In this document: positions 8,924 to 20,058 of the stretch, one piece after another | Numbering within the stretch: the stretch's first letter is position 1 | Layout: each line of letters begins with the position of its first letter | Source: Saksenaea vasiformis B4078 | Lineage: Eukaryota > Mucoromycota > Mucoromycetes > Mucorales > Saksenaeaceae | Assembly: GCA_000697055.1 (NCBI GenBank) | Contig: JNDT01001138.1 | Location: forward strand, 1-26,709 | DNA length: 26,709 bases | Direction: 5' to 3' | Notes under the pieces: generated by a model | Told to the model about the DNA's origin: nothing | What the model saw: the letters and a program-made list of their open reading frames with translations, nothing else | Database searches by the model: none | Translations under genes and position numbers: made by a program

Positions 8924-11900
8924 CTGCGTCGCACTGATAGACCATGCTTGTTGTCAGCAAAACCCAAGGTCTACAAAAGGGCACCATTCACTCACTTTGA
9001 GCTCTACACTGTGGCTCCATGGAAAATAAAAATAGCCCATGACTGACTGTCTGTCCCCGAACCTAATGAACCATAGCCTTGTCTTGTCACTCGGGTCATG
9101 GCGGTGTTGCGGTGTTTCGTTTCGATAATGCTGCTGTAGCACCGTACGTCCAGTTGGGATAGAGAATTTTATGCACCTGACAATGTCGCTTGACCTTTTT
9201 GCTCATCGACCATTATTTTTTCGCACTAGGGTCGGGCGAAAGCGGAATGGGCCGAGCCTTTGTTGATCAATGATCGCTGACATGACCCAACTGAGATCAT
9301 TTCTCCACGCCATCCCGTCCTGAGCACTGCTTGCTGTCATCGCTCGAGAAGGAACATCTAGAGACCCCGTTGTGATGGCAGGTCTTTTATTTGAGACCAT
9401 CATTAAAACAACAGACACATGCTCTATTATGCAAGTATGAATTTCCTTGCAGTTCTTGTTTCTATATCCTCTCTCTCTTTTTTCTTTTTCTCGCTAGACA
9501 CTATCAACCTGTCTACGTACAAGCTCTTTCATTTAGGCTGTGGGTGTCCTCCGATAATGACCATATCGCCTCATCAGCGCATACACGATAGTCCCTTTGT
9601 AAATGCCGCAATCATCAATTACCATCTTTTCGTTTCTACAATATCGAGTGATAGAAATAAAATAGATGGTCTATTTTAACGCTCTCAAAAGGGGCCCAGT
9701 TTTAAAGCAAATAGCTATTAATGTGTTCCATCACCTCTTCAGATAAGTCAAATAGTACTAAACATCATGTACCGCAAAACATGCAATAGAGTGCAGTAGA
9801 GCCAGTGATTATAGGTGTAACGTCTCCTAGCAATCGCTCGTCTGAGTAAACCTTGAATAGACCCTACTCAATTCTATGGGGAACGATCGAGTTGCGCTCT
9901 CCGGTGCAAAATCGACAGTGTCACTGACTACTACGCTTTTTCATGCAGCTAATTCAATGGCCGACCGTTCCTTGGGCTGCCAACGTCACAGGGGAGCAAG
10001 TACTTCCGGTTTTGCAGTCTTACAACTTTATAGGGCTGCGTATGACTGGTGCTTTAGCACACGCAAGTGATCCAATGCGAGTTAGTAGCATTTGTAACGC
10101 CGATATTAAAAAGAAGGGACATAAAACATTTTAAGTCAGGTAGCCGAAATCCCTAGCACTTAACTTTTTTTTTTCTTTTCAAATTGTATATTTACTGGAT
10201 CGCTGAAATATCATAATGGATTGTGCAATCTATCGTGCTCCTGAAATACGTTACATCCAACCATCGCTCCTATGCCTGAATATCAGCTGGGGTCTTGCTC
10301 TATCCTTGACTAAATCAAAAATAGTTTAATGAATTTTTAGAATCACGTTTCTTCCTAATATCTATTGCTGGCTATGGAATGACGTATTGATAAGCATAGT
10401 TGCATACAGTCATTATCCCGACTCCTTTTGTTTCGGTTGCAAATGCCCCGTCCAATCAAAGATGTCGAGAAACCAAAGAAAAAGTTACTGTTCGGGTAAG
10501 AGAAGCCTTGCCTATGGATGAGATGTCAGGAACGATTTGACGAAAATGGGTGATGTACTGATGCAATGGTTTGGACTGTGGTAGACATTCTAGCGCATTT
10601 CTTAAGAACGTACCGTTTGCTGCACGACACGAACGTGCAAACTTTTGTCCCTCTCATCCCATTAATAAATTGTAGTCAAAACAACGTGCTCGCTTTACGA
10701 AAGATTAGAGTTTAGTTGTACCGAAAATAAATGATAGGATTACCATCGTCTATTTTATTTTTATTTTTTGCTTGTGGCGCTTTCCTTTCTTTGTACTGCT
10801 CCGTAAGCCAAACAACTTGAATAGACAAATTCCATCCTATGTCCATGCTGCAGGCATGGTCAACCCTAGAAATCCTGTTTGACGTTTTCTCCACATTGCG
10901 CGATAAAAAAAAAAGAGTAAATTTTTCATTGCAGTTGGCTTTCGGTTGATAGATCTTACAAAATCCTGCCTCAGTACCCTTACTACTGAGAACACACTCG
11001 AGATAGACTGCAATTTCCATCAAAACACACAATTGGTGAATTGCAAATTACTTTAGGATCGGCAAAGCGACTGCATGATTGATCAGCAAACCCCTTTTTC
11101 CACCATTGACTTTACGGTCTGTCGAGCTAAAGGGTTCAGCGAGCTAAAATAGTTGAGAACCCAAAAGCCAATATTTGGACAAATAGAGACGATTCTACGT
11201 CTGCCAAACCGTTTGTATTTCTGTTAATCGTAATTGATCATGACAACAAAGTGGTACAGAATGCCAATCTATGAAGACAGCCATTCGTTATGAGTTTGCT
11301 ACTCTTAGAGAGGCTTCACGGGAAATGCAATAAGTAGCAAGTCAAATGAAGAGATGTGATCTAGTTCCGCGCATGTCGTTTCACTGAAGTTGTTTAAGTT
11401 GGATAGGCTTTTGCGATATAACCGAAGAAAGATCAAGGAACTGTCGTACAGTTGTGTACCCATTTATCGGACGGCAGTACGGGGTCCTTGAAGTTCCGCT
11501 CTTAGAGTGTTTACATTTATGTTTTTCTTTTTGGTTGTCATTCATTAAATGTATTACCATGGCGATAAGAGATAGTTGATAGGTAACAGATTTTTCGGTA
11601 GTTACATTAAAATAAATTGTAACTGATCTAATGCTACTAGCATCCAAAAAAAAATATGTCATTTCGCTGGGTCTGGCCAATTGAAGTCTCAAACTCAGAT
11701 GGTTACATCGTTGTTAGTGGAATTTGATAAACTGAGCCGAAATCACCGCTTGCGGATATGTCAAGCCCTAGATTAAACCAAGAAACAGGTGCTTTTTTTC
11801 TCTTGCGTCCTTGTTTATTTTCTTTTTATTCATCATCTCCTCATTCACGTTGTTTATTACTGAATATAAAAGAAAGGTATTGAATTATATGATATATATG

Positions 11901-12320
11901 TGACAGAGAGAGAGAAGGAGAGCAAGAGAAAGAGAGAAAAAGTAATAGTTGTATCAGCAGTTCATAACCCTATTTTTCATGAGAGCGAGACGGAAGGAAA
12001 AACAGTTATGCACTGAGCCGTTAACAAAGTTTATTTTCAGTCGGACGGAATTCATCCGAAGTAGGCTGTGTGAGGGTATCACCTTTGTGGCACGAGCGTT
12101 CATCAGTTCAACAACCTTAACAAGACGGAGATATCGAATAATGCGAAAAGGAGAGAAAGGGGAGATAAAGTCAAACTGAATAGATAGGTTAATTATAAAT
12201 GACTGCCCTACAAAAAGAAAACAAGTTCATGGATTATAAGATGGTGGTACTAGGGATTTTTGTACTCCTTCCAAACCCTGTTTGCGGAACCAATGTGCTG
12301 CGCATAAGCTATACATTTGC

Positions 12321-12337
12321 GTGTGTATATGTGTATA

Positions 12338-12399
<62 letters not shown>

Positions 12400-12405
12400 C
12401 GTGTA
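12321..12405. repeat. Alternating GT/AT microsatellite
   Basis: A GTGTATAT-type repeat passes into about 27 bp of pure (AT)n and then (GT)n. It is almost entirely alternating pyrimidine-purine and about 440-520 bp upstream of the RRM gene start. Confidence 0.9.
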
Positions 12406-12840
12406 CATAAGTCCTACCTATTTTACATGATGAATGTATGTATATGTTTGTGTTTAAGTAAGTAAATGTACAAGATGTACAAGTGTATATATGAGGTTTT
12501 TTTTTTTTTTTGCGTGCGTGCATGTGTATGTGTTTATGCTTCATCAATTTCACCGGCAGCAGTCGCAAGTGCCCCGTTGTCCTTTTTTTTTTTTTGGCAG
12601 GAGCTTTCGCCTTTTTTTTTCTTTTTCCTTCTTCTTCTTCCCCACTCTGACTGTTTTTTTCTCGTACATCAAAAAAAAAAGCAAGTTTTCTAAGCGGTTG
12701 GATACACAACATTGTCTGTTGTACAAAAAAAAAAAAAGGATTGTCGGCCACCCTGTCTAACTCATCGCTTCTTTCTTTCCTTTTTCTTTTTTTTTTTCTT
12801 TCTTTTAGGATTTTTACATTTCGTTAATATATAAGAAATT

Positions 12841-15598
12841 ATGTATGAATCAACAACAAACGTTCATTTACCACGAAAACGGCATACGAAGACGATGGAA
12901 ACTGCAACCTATCGCCAACATGCACAGAAGCTGCAAGACCAAAAATCATATGACAACCTTTACGGCTGTACAGAATTTTTAGTCTCCAGGAAACTCTTCT
13001 TGGAAGGATTACCAACGACCATATGCGAAAATGATATTTTAACTCTTTTACACACCTGCGAACCCACACAGTAAATTTTGTCATACTTCACTTTGAAATC
13101 TCCATTTATCTCTAATCTATCTATTTTCTTTAGGGTACATTTGCAACAGGTTGCAGATCATCTCGATGGTTATATAGAGTTTGCAAGCAAGGAGCAAGGT
13201 AAAAGAAAAAAAAGAAAAAAAGAAAAGCAAAAGAAAAAGAAAAAATAAAAATAAAGAAGGGGCCCTGTCTGACTGATCCTTTTTCACTTTAGCCGATCGT
13301 GCGTACACAATCTTCGGTGGTGCCAGATTCGGAAACGGAGTTGGCTTCCAACCAAAAATCGCTCCACCTGGCTATTACGAACCACAAGCAACGGCGGGGC
13401 TCCTTCAAGTGGAGAACCTACCGACAAATACAAATCATCATAATCTTTACGATCTATTTCGACCTTTCGGTCCCATGAGTGTCTGCAAAATCATTGCCGA
13501 ACAAGGTTATCCAAATGAAGGCATCATCTTCCGGGGAAAGGCTCTTATCCAATATTTTGACGAAAGAGACGCAGAAATTGCAGTGTCAGTCATGGTAACA
13601 AAAATTCAGTGACGGATCAAAAATAATTGTTTTTTTTTAATTGCTATGGTTCCCATTTTTAGAACGGAAGAAATGTGCATGACAACGTCATGTAAGTCCT
13701 GTTTTCGCAACACTTTTTTTTGTTCTTTGTACTCAACCCTCTTTTTTTTTTTTTTTTTTTGCTTTTTTAGTGCTGTGTTTCCCGTCGTTTCAAAGAAACC
13801 TCAGCCACCGTTCATGACAAACACAACCACCGTACCTTCCTATCCGCCGCCTGCAAACGCGGTAAGTCCTTAAACAAGGATTATATTCTCTGACATCTCC
13901 AACTTCATCAGATGAACAAGATGCCTGTGAAAAAAGCATCCAACAAATCGAGCCAGTCAATGATCGATTATACCAACTTGTATATCAAAAATCTCGATCC
14001 TTCTGTGCAAAGTCCCGATTTATTCAACCATTTCCGTAAATTCGGTCGCATCATTTCTGCCCGAGTCATGACAAATGCAGATACAAAGGTGTCCAAAGGC
14101 TTCGGTTTCGTCAGTTTCAGTAAAGCAGAAGAAGCAAGCAAAGCCTTGCATGAAATGAATGGACGCTACATCGCCGCAAAACAGATTATCGTCGCCTTCC
14201 ACGAACCCAAGAAACCCCGTATGGATAAAACCAACCATCCTCCTCCTCATCATCATCCTCCTCCTCCTCCTCCACAGTCGCAACCTCCAACTGTTGATAT
14301 TTTAGCCAACGAGGACCCCTATTATTTTGGTAATTCAAATCAACCTCCACCTCCTCCTCCACCACCACCACAGCTTTCAGAACTTGTACAGTCTTATCCT
14401 GGCGCATCGTTAGGAAACCCAAGCTACATCCCTCTACAGCCCATGTCCAACCAAATGCTTTTCGGGAATATCCCTCCCTACAATGACGCTACTGCATTCT
14501 CCACTCGTTCGCCCCTGCCTGGTCATTACACAGCCGACCAATTTCCAAGTTTGAATGACAAGGTGACGTTTTTTTCATGCTTCTTTTCATCACCCTCCTC
14601 CTCTTCCTCCTCCATGCTTTTGCTGACACGTTTTACATCTCTCTCTCTGTCTCTTCGCAAATCAGGTCAATCCTTCTCCTCTTCCCATGAAACAGACAGC
14701 ACATACACCTCAGCCAATAACAACACCGACACCCATGATCCCCACGTCTGCATTCTACACACCTTCCCTCGCATCGCTTGCTTCTGGAACATGTATCAAC
14801 ACATCACCAACCCAACCACCACCCATCCTAAACAACGACCAACAACAACAACAACAACGCTGTGATACACAACCAGAACGCCAGCCCATGCTGCGGCGTC
14901 GCGGCTCCATGGGCTCCATGTCTAGTATCATGACAGAAGCAACCTCCAATGTCCAACGTCGGCGTGTGATGGATGCGATCATGAAATGTGGCGAAACTGA
15001 ACATTTAGACGATATCGTCGATATGATTCTCACACTCAACCGCAAGGAACGCTCGCTGTGCTTATTCAATCCGATCTTCCTCAAGACAAAAATTGATCTA
15101 GCCAAAGGTGCCCTGGCTGCCTTCCAACATCCTCCAGGCGAACATCACGACCAGTCATCCTCTAACCATTCGCCCTCGCTACCACCCCCCTCCCCCGCTT
15201 CCAAAAAAAGCACAAGCCGCAAATCCGCCTCCTCCTCACAAAAGCTGACCGAACAATCTTCCTCCTCTGCCTCGTCCTCCACTGTGTCACCAGCAGAATT
15301 GAACGATGATATCCACTCGCTCTTACGATCCATGGAAAATCTCACAACTGTAGAGAAAAAACAAATCCTTGGGGATCGCCTCTTTCCATGTGTCAAGGTA
15401 AAGTCCACCCCTTTTCTTTTCTATCTTTCTTTAACGCTATCATCATTTTGTTTTCAGGCAACAGGAGTAAGGTACGCGCCGAAGATTACTGTTCATCTTC
15501 TCGATACCGTTCCATTAGATGAGCTGGCTTTTTCCATGAACGATAAAGAAGCGCTCAAATCCAAGGTGGATGATGCAGCAGCCATTTTGGTAAAATAA
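12841..15598 (+). CDS. Rrm4-like RNA-binding protein with three RRMs and C-terminal MLLE modules
   Basis: Exons: 12841-13070, 13134-13198, 13293-13594, 13663-13691, 13771-13861, 13912-14562, 14666-15397, 15458-15598; joined they give 746 aa. RRM1 is about 51-108 (RNP2 LFLEGL, RNP1-like LDGYIEFA). RRM2 is 135-222 (RNP2-like LLQVENL). RRM3 is 262-335 (RNP2 LYIKNL, RNP1 KGFGFVSF). A His/Pro- and Pro-rich linker follows. Residues about 551-610 resemble a divergent MLLE domain, and about 680-745 form a clear PABC/MLLE domain (KQILGDRLFPCVK, then KITVHLLD in place of KITGMLLE). Poly(A)-binding protein has four RRMs and one MLLE. Three RRMs plus more than one MLLE is the layout of Ustilago Rrm4, which carries mRNA on moving endosomes by binding PAM2-like motifs of Upa1. 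The role here is inferred. An in-frame TAA just upstream supports the start. Confidence 0.85.
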
Positions 15599-15636
15599 TC
15601 AAATAAGCTGGAAAAGCGAGAGCAAAGAGTAAAGAG

Positions 15637-15661
15637 TGCGCGCGCGCGCGCTCGCGCGTGC
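15637..15661. repeat. Alternating CG tract with Z-DNA potential
   Basis: The sequence from TGCGCG at 15637 to about 15661 is almost wholly alternating C and G with one CTCG interruption. It sits in the 178-bp gap between two convergent stop codons, in the presumed 3' UTR of the RRM gene, and is unlike the A/T-rich surroundings. Confidence 0.8.
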
Positions 15662-15730
15662 TCGTCTGTGTTGTGTTGCATTTTCTTTTTTCTTTTTTTC
15701 TTTTTCTTTTCTTTTTTTATGCCCTGACTA

Positions 15731-15736
15731 AATAAA
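15731..15736 (+). terminator. Poly(A) signal AATAAA for the RRM/MLLE gene
   Basis: A plus-strand AATAAA lies 133 nt after the stop codon at 15598 and is followed by a T-rich stretch, as expected upstream of a cleavage site. Cleavage would fall close to the 3' end of the facing NF-X1 gene. Confidence 0.6.
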
Positions 15737-15750
15737 CAGTATGATACCTC

Positions 15751-15756
15751 TTTATT
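15751..15756 (-). terminator. Poly(A) signal AATAAA for the NF-X1-type gene
   Basis: The minus strand reads AATAAA here, 20 nt beyond the NF-X1 stop codon at 15776 and only 14 bp from the opposing signal at 15731-15736. Confidence 0.55.
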
Positions 15757-15775
15757 CTTTTTTTTTGTTTTCATT

Positions 15776-18700
15776 TTATCTTGGATCATTTTCACCCGTT
15801 CGAGGTACAGGCATCTCTAAGTTGGTACTAGGGACAAATCCTCCCTGGGTAGTTGGCTCTTCCGCCCATGCGTCATTTTCCGTTGACATGTTTGCATCAC
15901 GCACTAACATCCAACCATCGTCGTCATCATTTGCAGAAATCAACACATCAAATGTATTATCACTGCGGATCGTTTCTTTCTTCTCAGCAATCGTTTCCTT
16001 TGGCATCGGCTTCTCCGTCCAGGTCACAACGCCTGTCTGATCCACCCAGCAACAGTCGACACGTGCCGCCTTGGCATCCACAAAGGCATCCTTAATCACC
16101 TTCTTCAGCTGGCGTATCATTTCCTCCTTTTCTTCAATCACAACATCGGCATTCAGCTGAGGCACAACAATCGCGTCGGACTCGTTCATCCAGCGTGACG
16201 CAAATCGTGTGTCGTCTAACACGGCGTACAGTGCAGCATCCAGTTCCACTTTGGTCATGCCAAAGGCCAGGTCAGACAGGTACAAAGCGTTCACAGGTTG
16301 TCGTGGTGGCTTATTGCTGATACCGATAGCCTCCGCCGCGGAAGTACTACTAGTAGTAGTGGGTGGTCGGTTGATGGACGGATCGTAGGCTGCTTTCGAC
16401 AAAAGAATTGGTGGCACTCTGCATTGCCCAAGCGTCTTGCGTACCACCACGCTTCGCTGCGGCTCTAAATCGACTGCCTCCGTCGCCAGATTGAAATGGA
16501 CACAGTAGCGATGAATAAAGCGTCGGAACGCGCTTCGCATTGGCTTGCAGTACAACGTCGGCTTTGACGAAAGCACAAAGTCGCGCAGCATGTTCTCGGC
16601 CTGTCTACACCATCCGGGATTGTCGATATAGAATTCCCTCAACGAGTCATCGTAATAGCCCATCTCGTCCGCAGACGGTACGTCTGGTGTATTATTATTA
16701 TTATTATTTTCGTCGCGATTTATCTCCAAGGCCATGGCCAGTTTGCGGTTGCGTTCGATCTTGGCACAGAAATCGTTGCATTCTAACACCTGTTTGGAAC
16801 CACTGGAATCGGCCGTGGCATTGCATGGAATTTCTAGCGCATTTTGCTTACAGTTACAGGTGGCACGCACACGCGCTTGACATGGCTCGGTTTCGGGACA
16901 CGGATGATCACCGTGACACTTGCTCTTGCACGGATGACCACAGCTTCGTGTATTGCTGCAGACCTGTGTGCACGCCTCGTCTTCTGCCAGACACGGCCCG
17001 TTGTGGCACGTTTTTGAACACTGATGCTTGCCGCAACGCAAAGGCTTGCCGCAAATACGCCCACAGCGCGGTGATTCACGGTAACAAGGGACGTTCTTCA
17101 GCTCCGTCTTGCCACAGATACACGTCCGCGTAATCAAGATAGGACAAGGAGGACACGGCTCGCTGTCGGGATGGCAGTTATGTTGTAATAACCGGATGTG
17201 ACCACAAGGAGCAGGACGCATGCATGGATGTGGACAAGCGGGAAGTTTCACACCACAACGAACAGGTGGCTCCAGCCTGGTACGCCCACAGTGACAAGTA
17301 ACATCGTCAAATGTCGCCTCTATATGTATATATATATAAAAAGAAGCGAACGATAGGTTAAATAAAGAACCCAAGAGAAGACCTTTTTTTTTTGATTTAC
17401 CTAAACATGGATCGCATTTGCCCTTGTGACAATTTGCTTCACATGTGTGTATGCCGCAACTTAATGTACGACCACACTTCTCTGGACACTCGTGGAAACT
17501 CTCCGATCCTGGTATAGCTTTCTTCTTGCCCTTTTGTTTGGCTGCAGGACAACACTGAGCGCCACATTGATGGCGACCACACTGACGCATGGATCGGCAT
17601 GTTCTTGTACAGACAGGTGTTTCTCCACCCATGTCTTTACACACCTTGGCACAGGTTGTAACGTAGGAGGTCGACTGACATCGGCAAGGTACTTCCACCT
17701 CCTCGAAACATGGCCCGCAGTCTCCTAGGTGACAAGTTGCCTTGCACGTATGTCCACATGACAACGGCTTCCCACAAATAGATGTACACGTTGGAATACT
17801 ATCCACGCACCGTTTGCGTTGTCCTCCATCCAATAACTCCGTGATTGATTTGGCGCCACAAGGACATGTAAGGATGACCTTTGGATCGTAGGGACATTGC
17901 TGAGGTTTAGCGTTGCACGGATGGCATACTTCTTTACAACGATGTTGACCGCACATATACGTACTACAAAAAAAGGATAAGTTTCACTTAAAAAAAAAAG
18001 GCTGGTATTCCTCCTGCTCTACCTGTCACATATATCTCCACAGCTGTAAAATCCAACATGGCCATTGTTCTCCACCGCTTGTCCGTCACCGCAACGTGCT
18101 TTTCGTTCATGACGACCACAATAACAAAGTTGAATTTCTTCAACCATACATGGAGGACAAAGTCCAGCATGACATTTCTCCTCACAAAAATGTTTTCCAC
18201 AACCTAACTGCTCTCCACAACTTTCTTCACAAGAATAACCTTTGGTGGTATAATCGGTATCAACACATCGCGCCTGGCGAGTGTGATGACCGCAAAAACA
18301 ACTTAAAACAGGACCGACAGCATTGCACGGCGGACAAGGTCCTGGATGACAAGGTCTGTTTTTCATTACGGTTAACATCCTTTGGTTCTTAAGCAAACCC
18401 CTTTTCAACAACTTACAATACACAAGGATGAGGGCATGAGCGTGTTCGTTTACACAGTTGATCACAGCTGTGGGGTGTCAAATATTTGCTTGTCTCGGGA
18501 TTCCGACGTTTGCCGCAGAAACAAAAATATTCTTTTGGAATCACTGTACGCGTATGCTGACAACCAGGACAACGCCAAGAAGTGACCATTTTGTTTGTCG
18601 ATGTATCTTTGAAAAACAAGAAGCGTTCAGAACCTCCAGAAATATTTCCTCTGGAAGTAAAGCTTACCTTGTAAGGACTTCGTGGCCCATTTTTGTGCAC

Positions 18701-19307
18701 ATGTCAAATGGAAGACAGCCCAACAGCAATCGCAATTCCAAGTCTGATGGGCTGGACGTACAATATCACAACAAATCATACATTCATAGGCAGACGTTCT
18801 TAGCTCATGGGCCAATGTCGATGCAAGATCGTCCGTTGCAGGAGCAGCATGTTTAGGTGCCCTTCGTGGTCGGTTTCGTCTTGGTTTTTTAGGTTCATCG
18901 GATGTCGATTCAGTAAGACGGCCTTGCGGTCTGTTCTTATTAAAACGGGGGGTGTTTTTAGCTGGTGTATCGCTTTTGCTAGCCGGTTCTTTGTCCGTTG
19001 TACTACTATTATTATCGGTTGGCTCAGTTGTCGTACTTTTGTCGCTCGCACTTTTATCGTTCGCTGTGGTATTAGGTTTTTTGGCTCTTGGTTTTCTTTT
19101 ACGCTTCGGAATGGATGGCTCCGATGACTCACCAACAGCTGTCGATGGATTGGTACTTTCTTTTCCAGGAGTAGAATTCGGTTTTCGACGGTTGCGACGG
19201 GAATGATGTGGATGTGGGTTGGCTGTACTCGATCCACTTGAATTATTACCAGGTGGCGGCTGATTTGTGTTGGTGGCTGGTGTCGCAACGGAGTCTTGAG
19301 AGCTCAT
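15776..19307 (-). CDS. NF-X1-type zinc finger protein with RING and R3H domains (Fap1/NFX1 family)
   Basis: Exons: 19307-18668, 18606-18417, 18355-18023, 17963-17401, 17319-15776; introns of 59-81 nt; spliced length 1089 aa, near human NFX1 and somewhat above yeast Fap1. Residues 1-170 are Ser/Thr/Pro- and Lys/Arg-rich and disordered. A C4HC3 RING/PHD-like finger starts at YECMICC (174-180) and ends at RCPGC (225-229), with intron 1 inside it. About eight NF-X1 Cys-rich repeats follow (for example CHPGPCPPC, CHAGLCPPC, CHKGKCDPC, CHNGPC). An R3H nucleic-acid-binding domain near 805-875 carries RRFIH. The C-terminus is acidic. Family members are transcriptional repressors or ubiquitin ligases; yeast Fap1 binds the rapamycin receptor FKBP12. 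Which role applies here is unknown. The gene is convergent with the RRM gene (178 bp between stops). MSSQ at 19307 is the first Met. Confidence 0.92.
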
Positions 19308-19352
19308 AAAAAAAGGCGATAGTGAGAAGCGTCGTGGAAATGCGACAGCTTT

Positions 19353-19508
19353 TTATTGTGCTTGTGCCGCAGCAACCAGTCGGATGGAAGCACAAACGCG
19401 GGACTGACTTGCGCTGAATGAAATGTGTGGGTAGTCACAGAGCTGTTTGCGCCACTGCAGGAACTCCGCCTTGCCAAGAAAAGGATCTTCGTCGCAACTT
19501 GATGACAT
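19353..19508 (-). CDS. 51-codon ORF just upstream of the NF-X1-type gene
   Basis: The minus strand opens at ATG (19508) and encodes 51 aa: an acidic start (SSSCDEDPF), WRKQLCDYPH, then an Ala-rich end. The family is not recognised. Its TAA stop lies inside an AATAAA hexamer (19352-19357), 46 nt before the NF-X1 start. It could be an upstream ORF in the NF-X1 5' leader, the last exon of a small gene, or chance. The frame stays open further upstream to about 19616. Confidence 0.25.
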   Translation of the reverse strand: MSSSCDEDPFLGKAEFLQWRKQLCDYPHISFSASQSRVCASIRLVAAAQAQ

Positions 19509-19892
19509 AATGATATATCGATTCATTAATGCATTATGCCTTTGAGTGAGACCTGATAAAGTGGAACTAGCGACGAATCCCCAAGTGCGGAGGATCCTAT
19601 AGACGATATACTCCACAGCAAATAGAAGAACGCTTTGATTCTGTTAAATAGGAAGGGCAAACAGCAAAGGAGCTGGCAATGAGGACCGCTATTGACGTCC
19701 GAACTGCTCAGTGTGACATCAGCTAGCTTGCCGTAAACTTGGTTATGGTCTCCGTAACTCACTGCGATCGCTTGCAAAAACATGTGCAACGGGCAGTCAG
19801 ATCAGCAAACAAAGGACGCATCGAAGAATGAAGAAAGCAAACGTACCTATAATGCGGATGGTATTGCACGACTAAATGACGATATCGAAATA

Positions 19893-20050
19893 CAGTAGAT
19901 ACTTGATATAAAAATACTATTGGTAGAAAGGAAACCTATTACTCTATTGCGAATATGCTTCAAGGGAAGTTGTAATAGGGTGTCCGCCACCTTCCCTTTC
20001 CCTACAAAGTATTGTTATATCGAGATTGTTCTTATAACGAGTATCTACTG
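19893..20050. mobile_element. 158-bp MITE, Tc1/mariner-pogo type, TA target duplication
   Basis: The left end reads CAGTAGATACTTGATATAA from 19893. The complement of the right end reads CAGTAGATACTCGTTATAA from 20050. Seventeen of 19 terminal bases match, and TA flanks both sides (19891-19892 and 20051-20052). CAGTAG-type ends with a TA duplication are typical of pogo/Tc1-mariner DNA transposons. The 158-bp interior has no transposase, so it is a non-autonomous derivative that needs enzyme from elsewhere in the genome. Confidence 0.8.
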
Positions 20051-20058
20051 TACTTCTT

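Larger units (their letters stand above)
8842..12840. other. Long divergent intergenic region between ATG1 and the RRM gene
   Basis: About 4 kb contain no frame that I can assign to a protein. The ORFs near 9203-9679, 9876-10134, 10712-11032 and 11381-11692 are short, lack recognisable motifs and do not join through good splice sites. They may be relics of repeats. The right side carries GA-rich (11900-11942), AT/GT (12321-12405) and poly-pyrimidine (12580-12660, 12775-12808) tracts. A pyrimidine tract ending TTTTAG at 12808 looks like the acceptor of a 5' UTR intron of the RRM gene. Confidence 0.5.

Noticed and set aside
9876..10134. Possible small gene in the ATG1-RRM gap
   Set aside because: Two overlapping frames of similar length, no domain, and no upstream exon with matching splice phase.
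12227..12751. Minus-strand ORF of 174 codons
   Set aside because: It is built from the AT/GT microsatellite and poly-pyrimidine tracts read backwards (Tyr/Ile/Thr/His and Lys runs).
14020..14422. Minus-strand ORFs opposite the RRM3 and Pro-rich region
   Set aside because: They are shadows of CCT repeats coding Pro/His on the plus strand; the RRM frame is the supported one.
16540..17133. Plus-strand ORF of 197 codons
   Set aside because: It is antisense to the NF-X1 repeats; the Cys/Trp/Arg content reflects the opposite-strand zinc finger codons.
18807..19206. Plus-strand hydrophobic ORFs resembling membrane proteins
   Set aside because: They are antisense to the Ser/Thr/Lys-rich N-terminus of the NF-X1-type protein.
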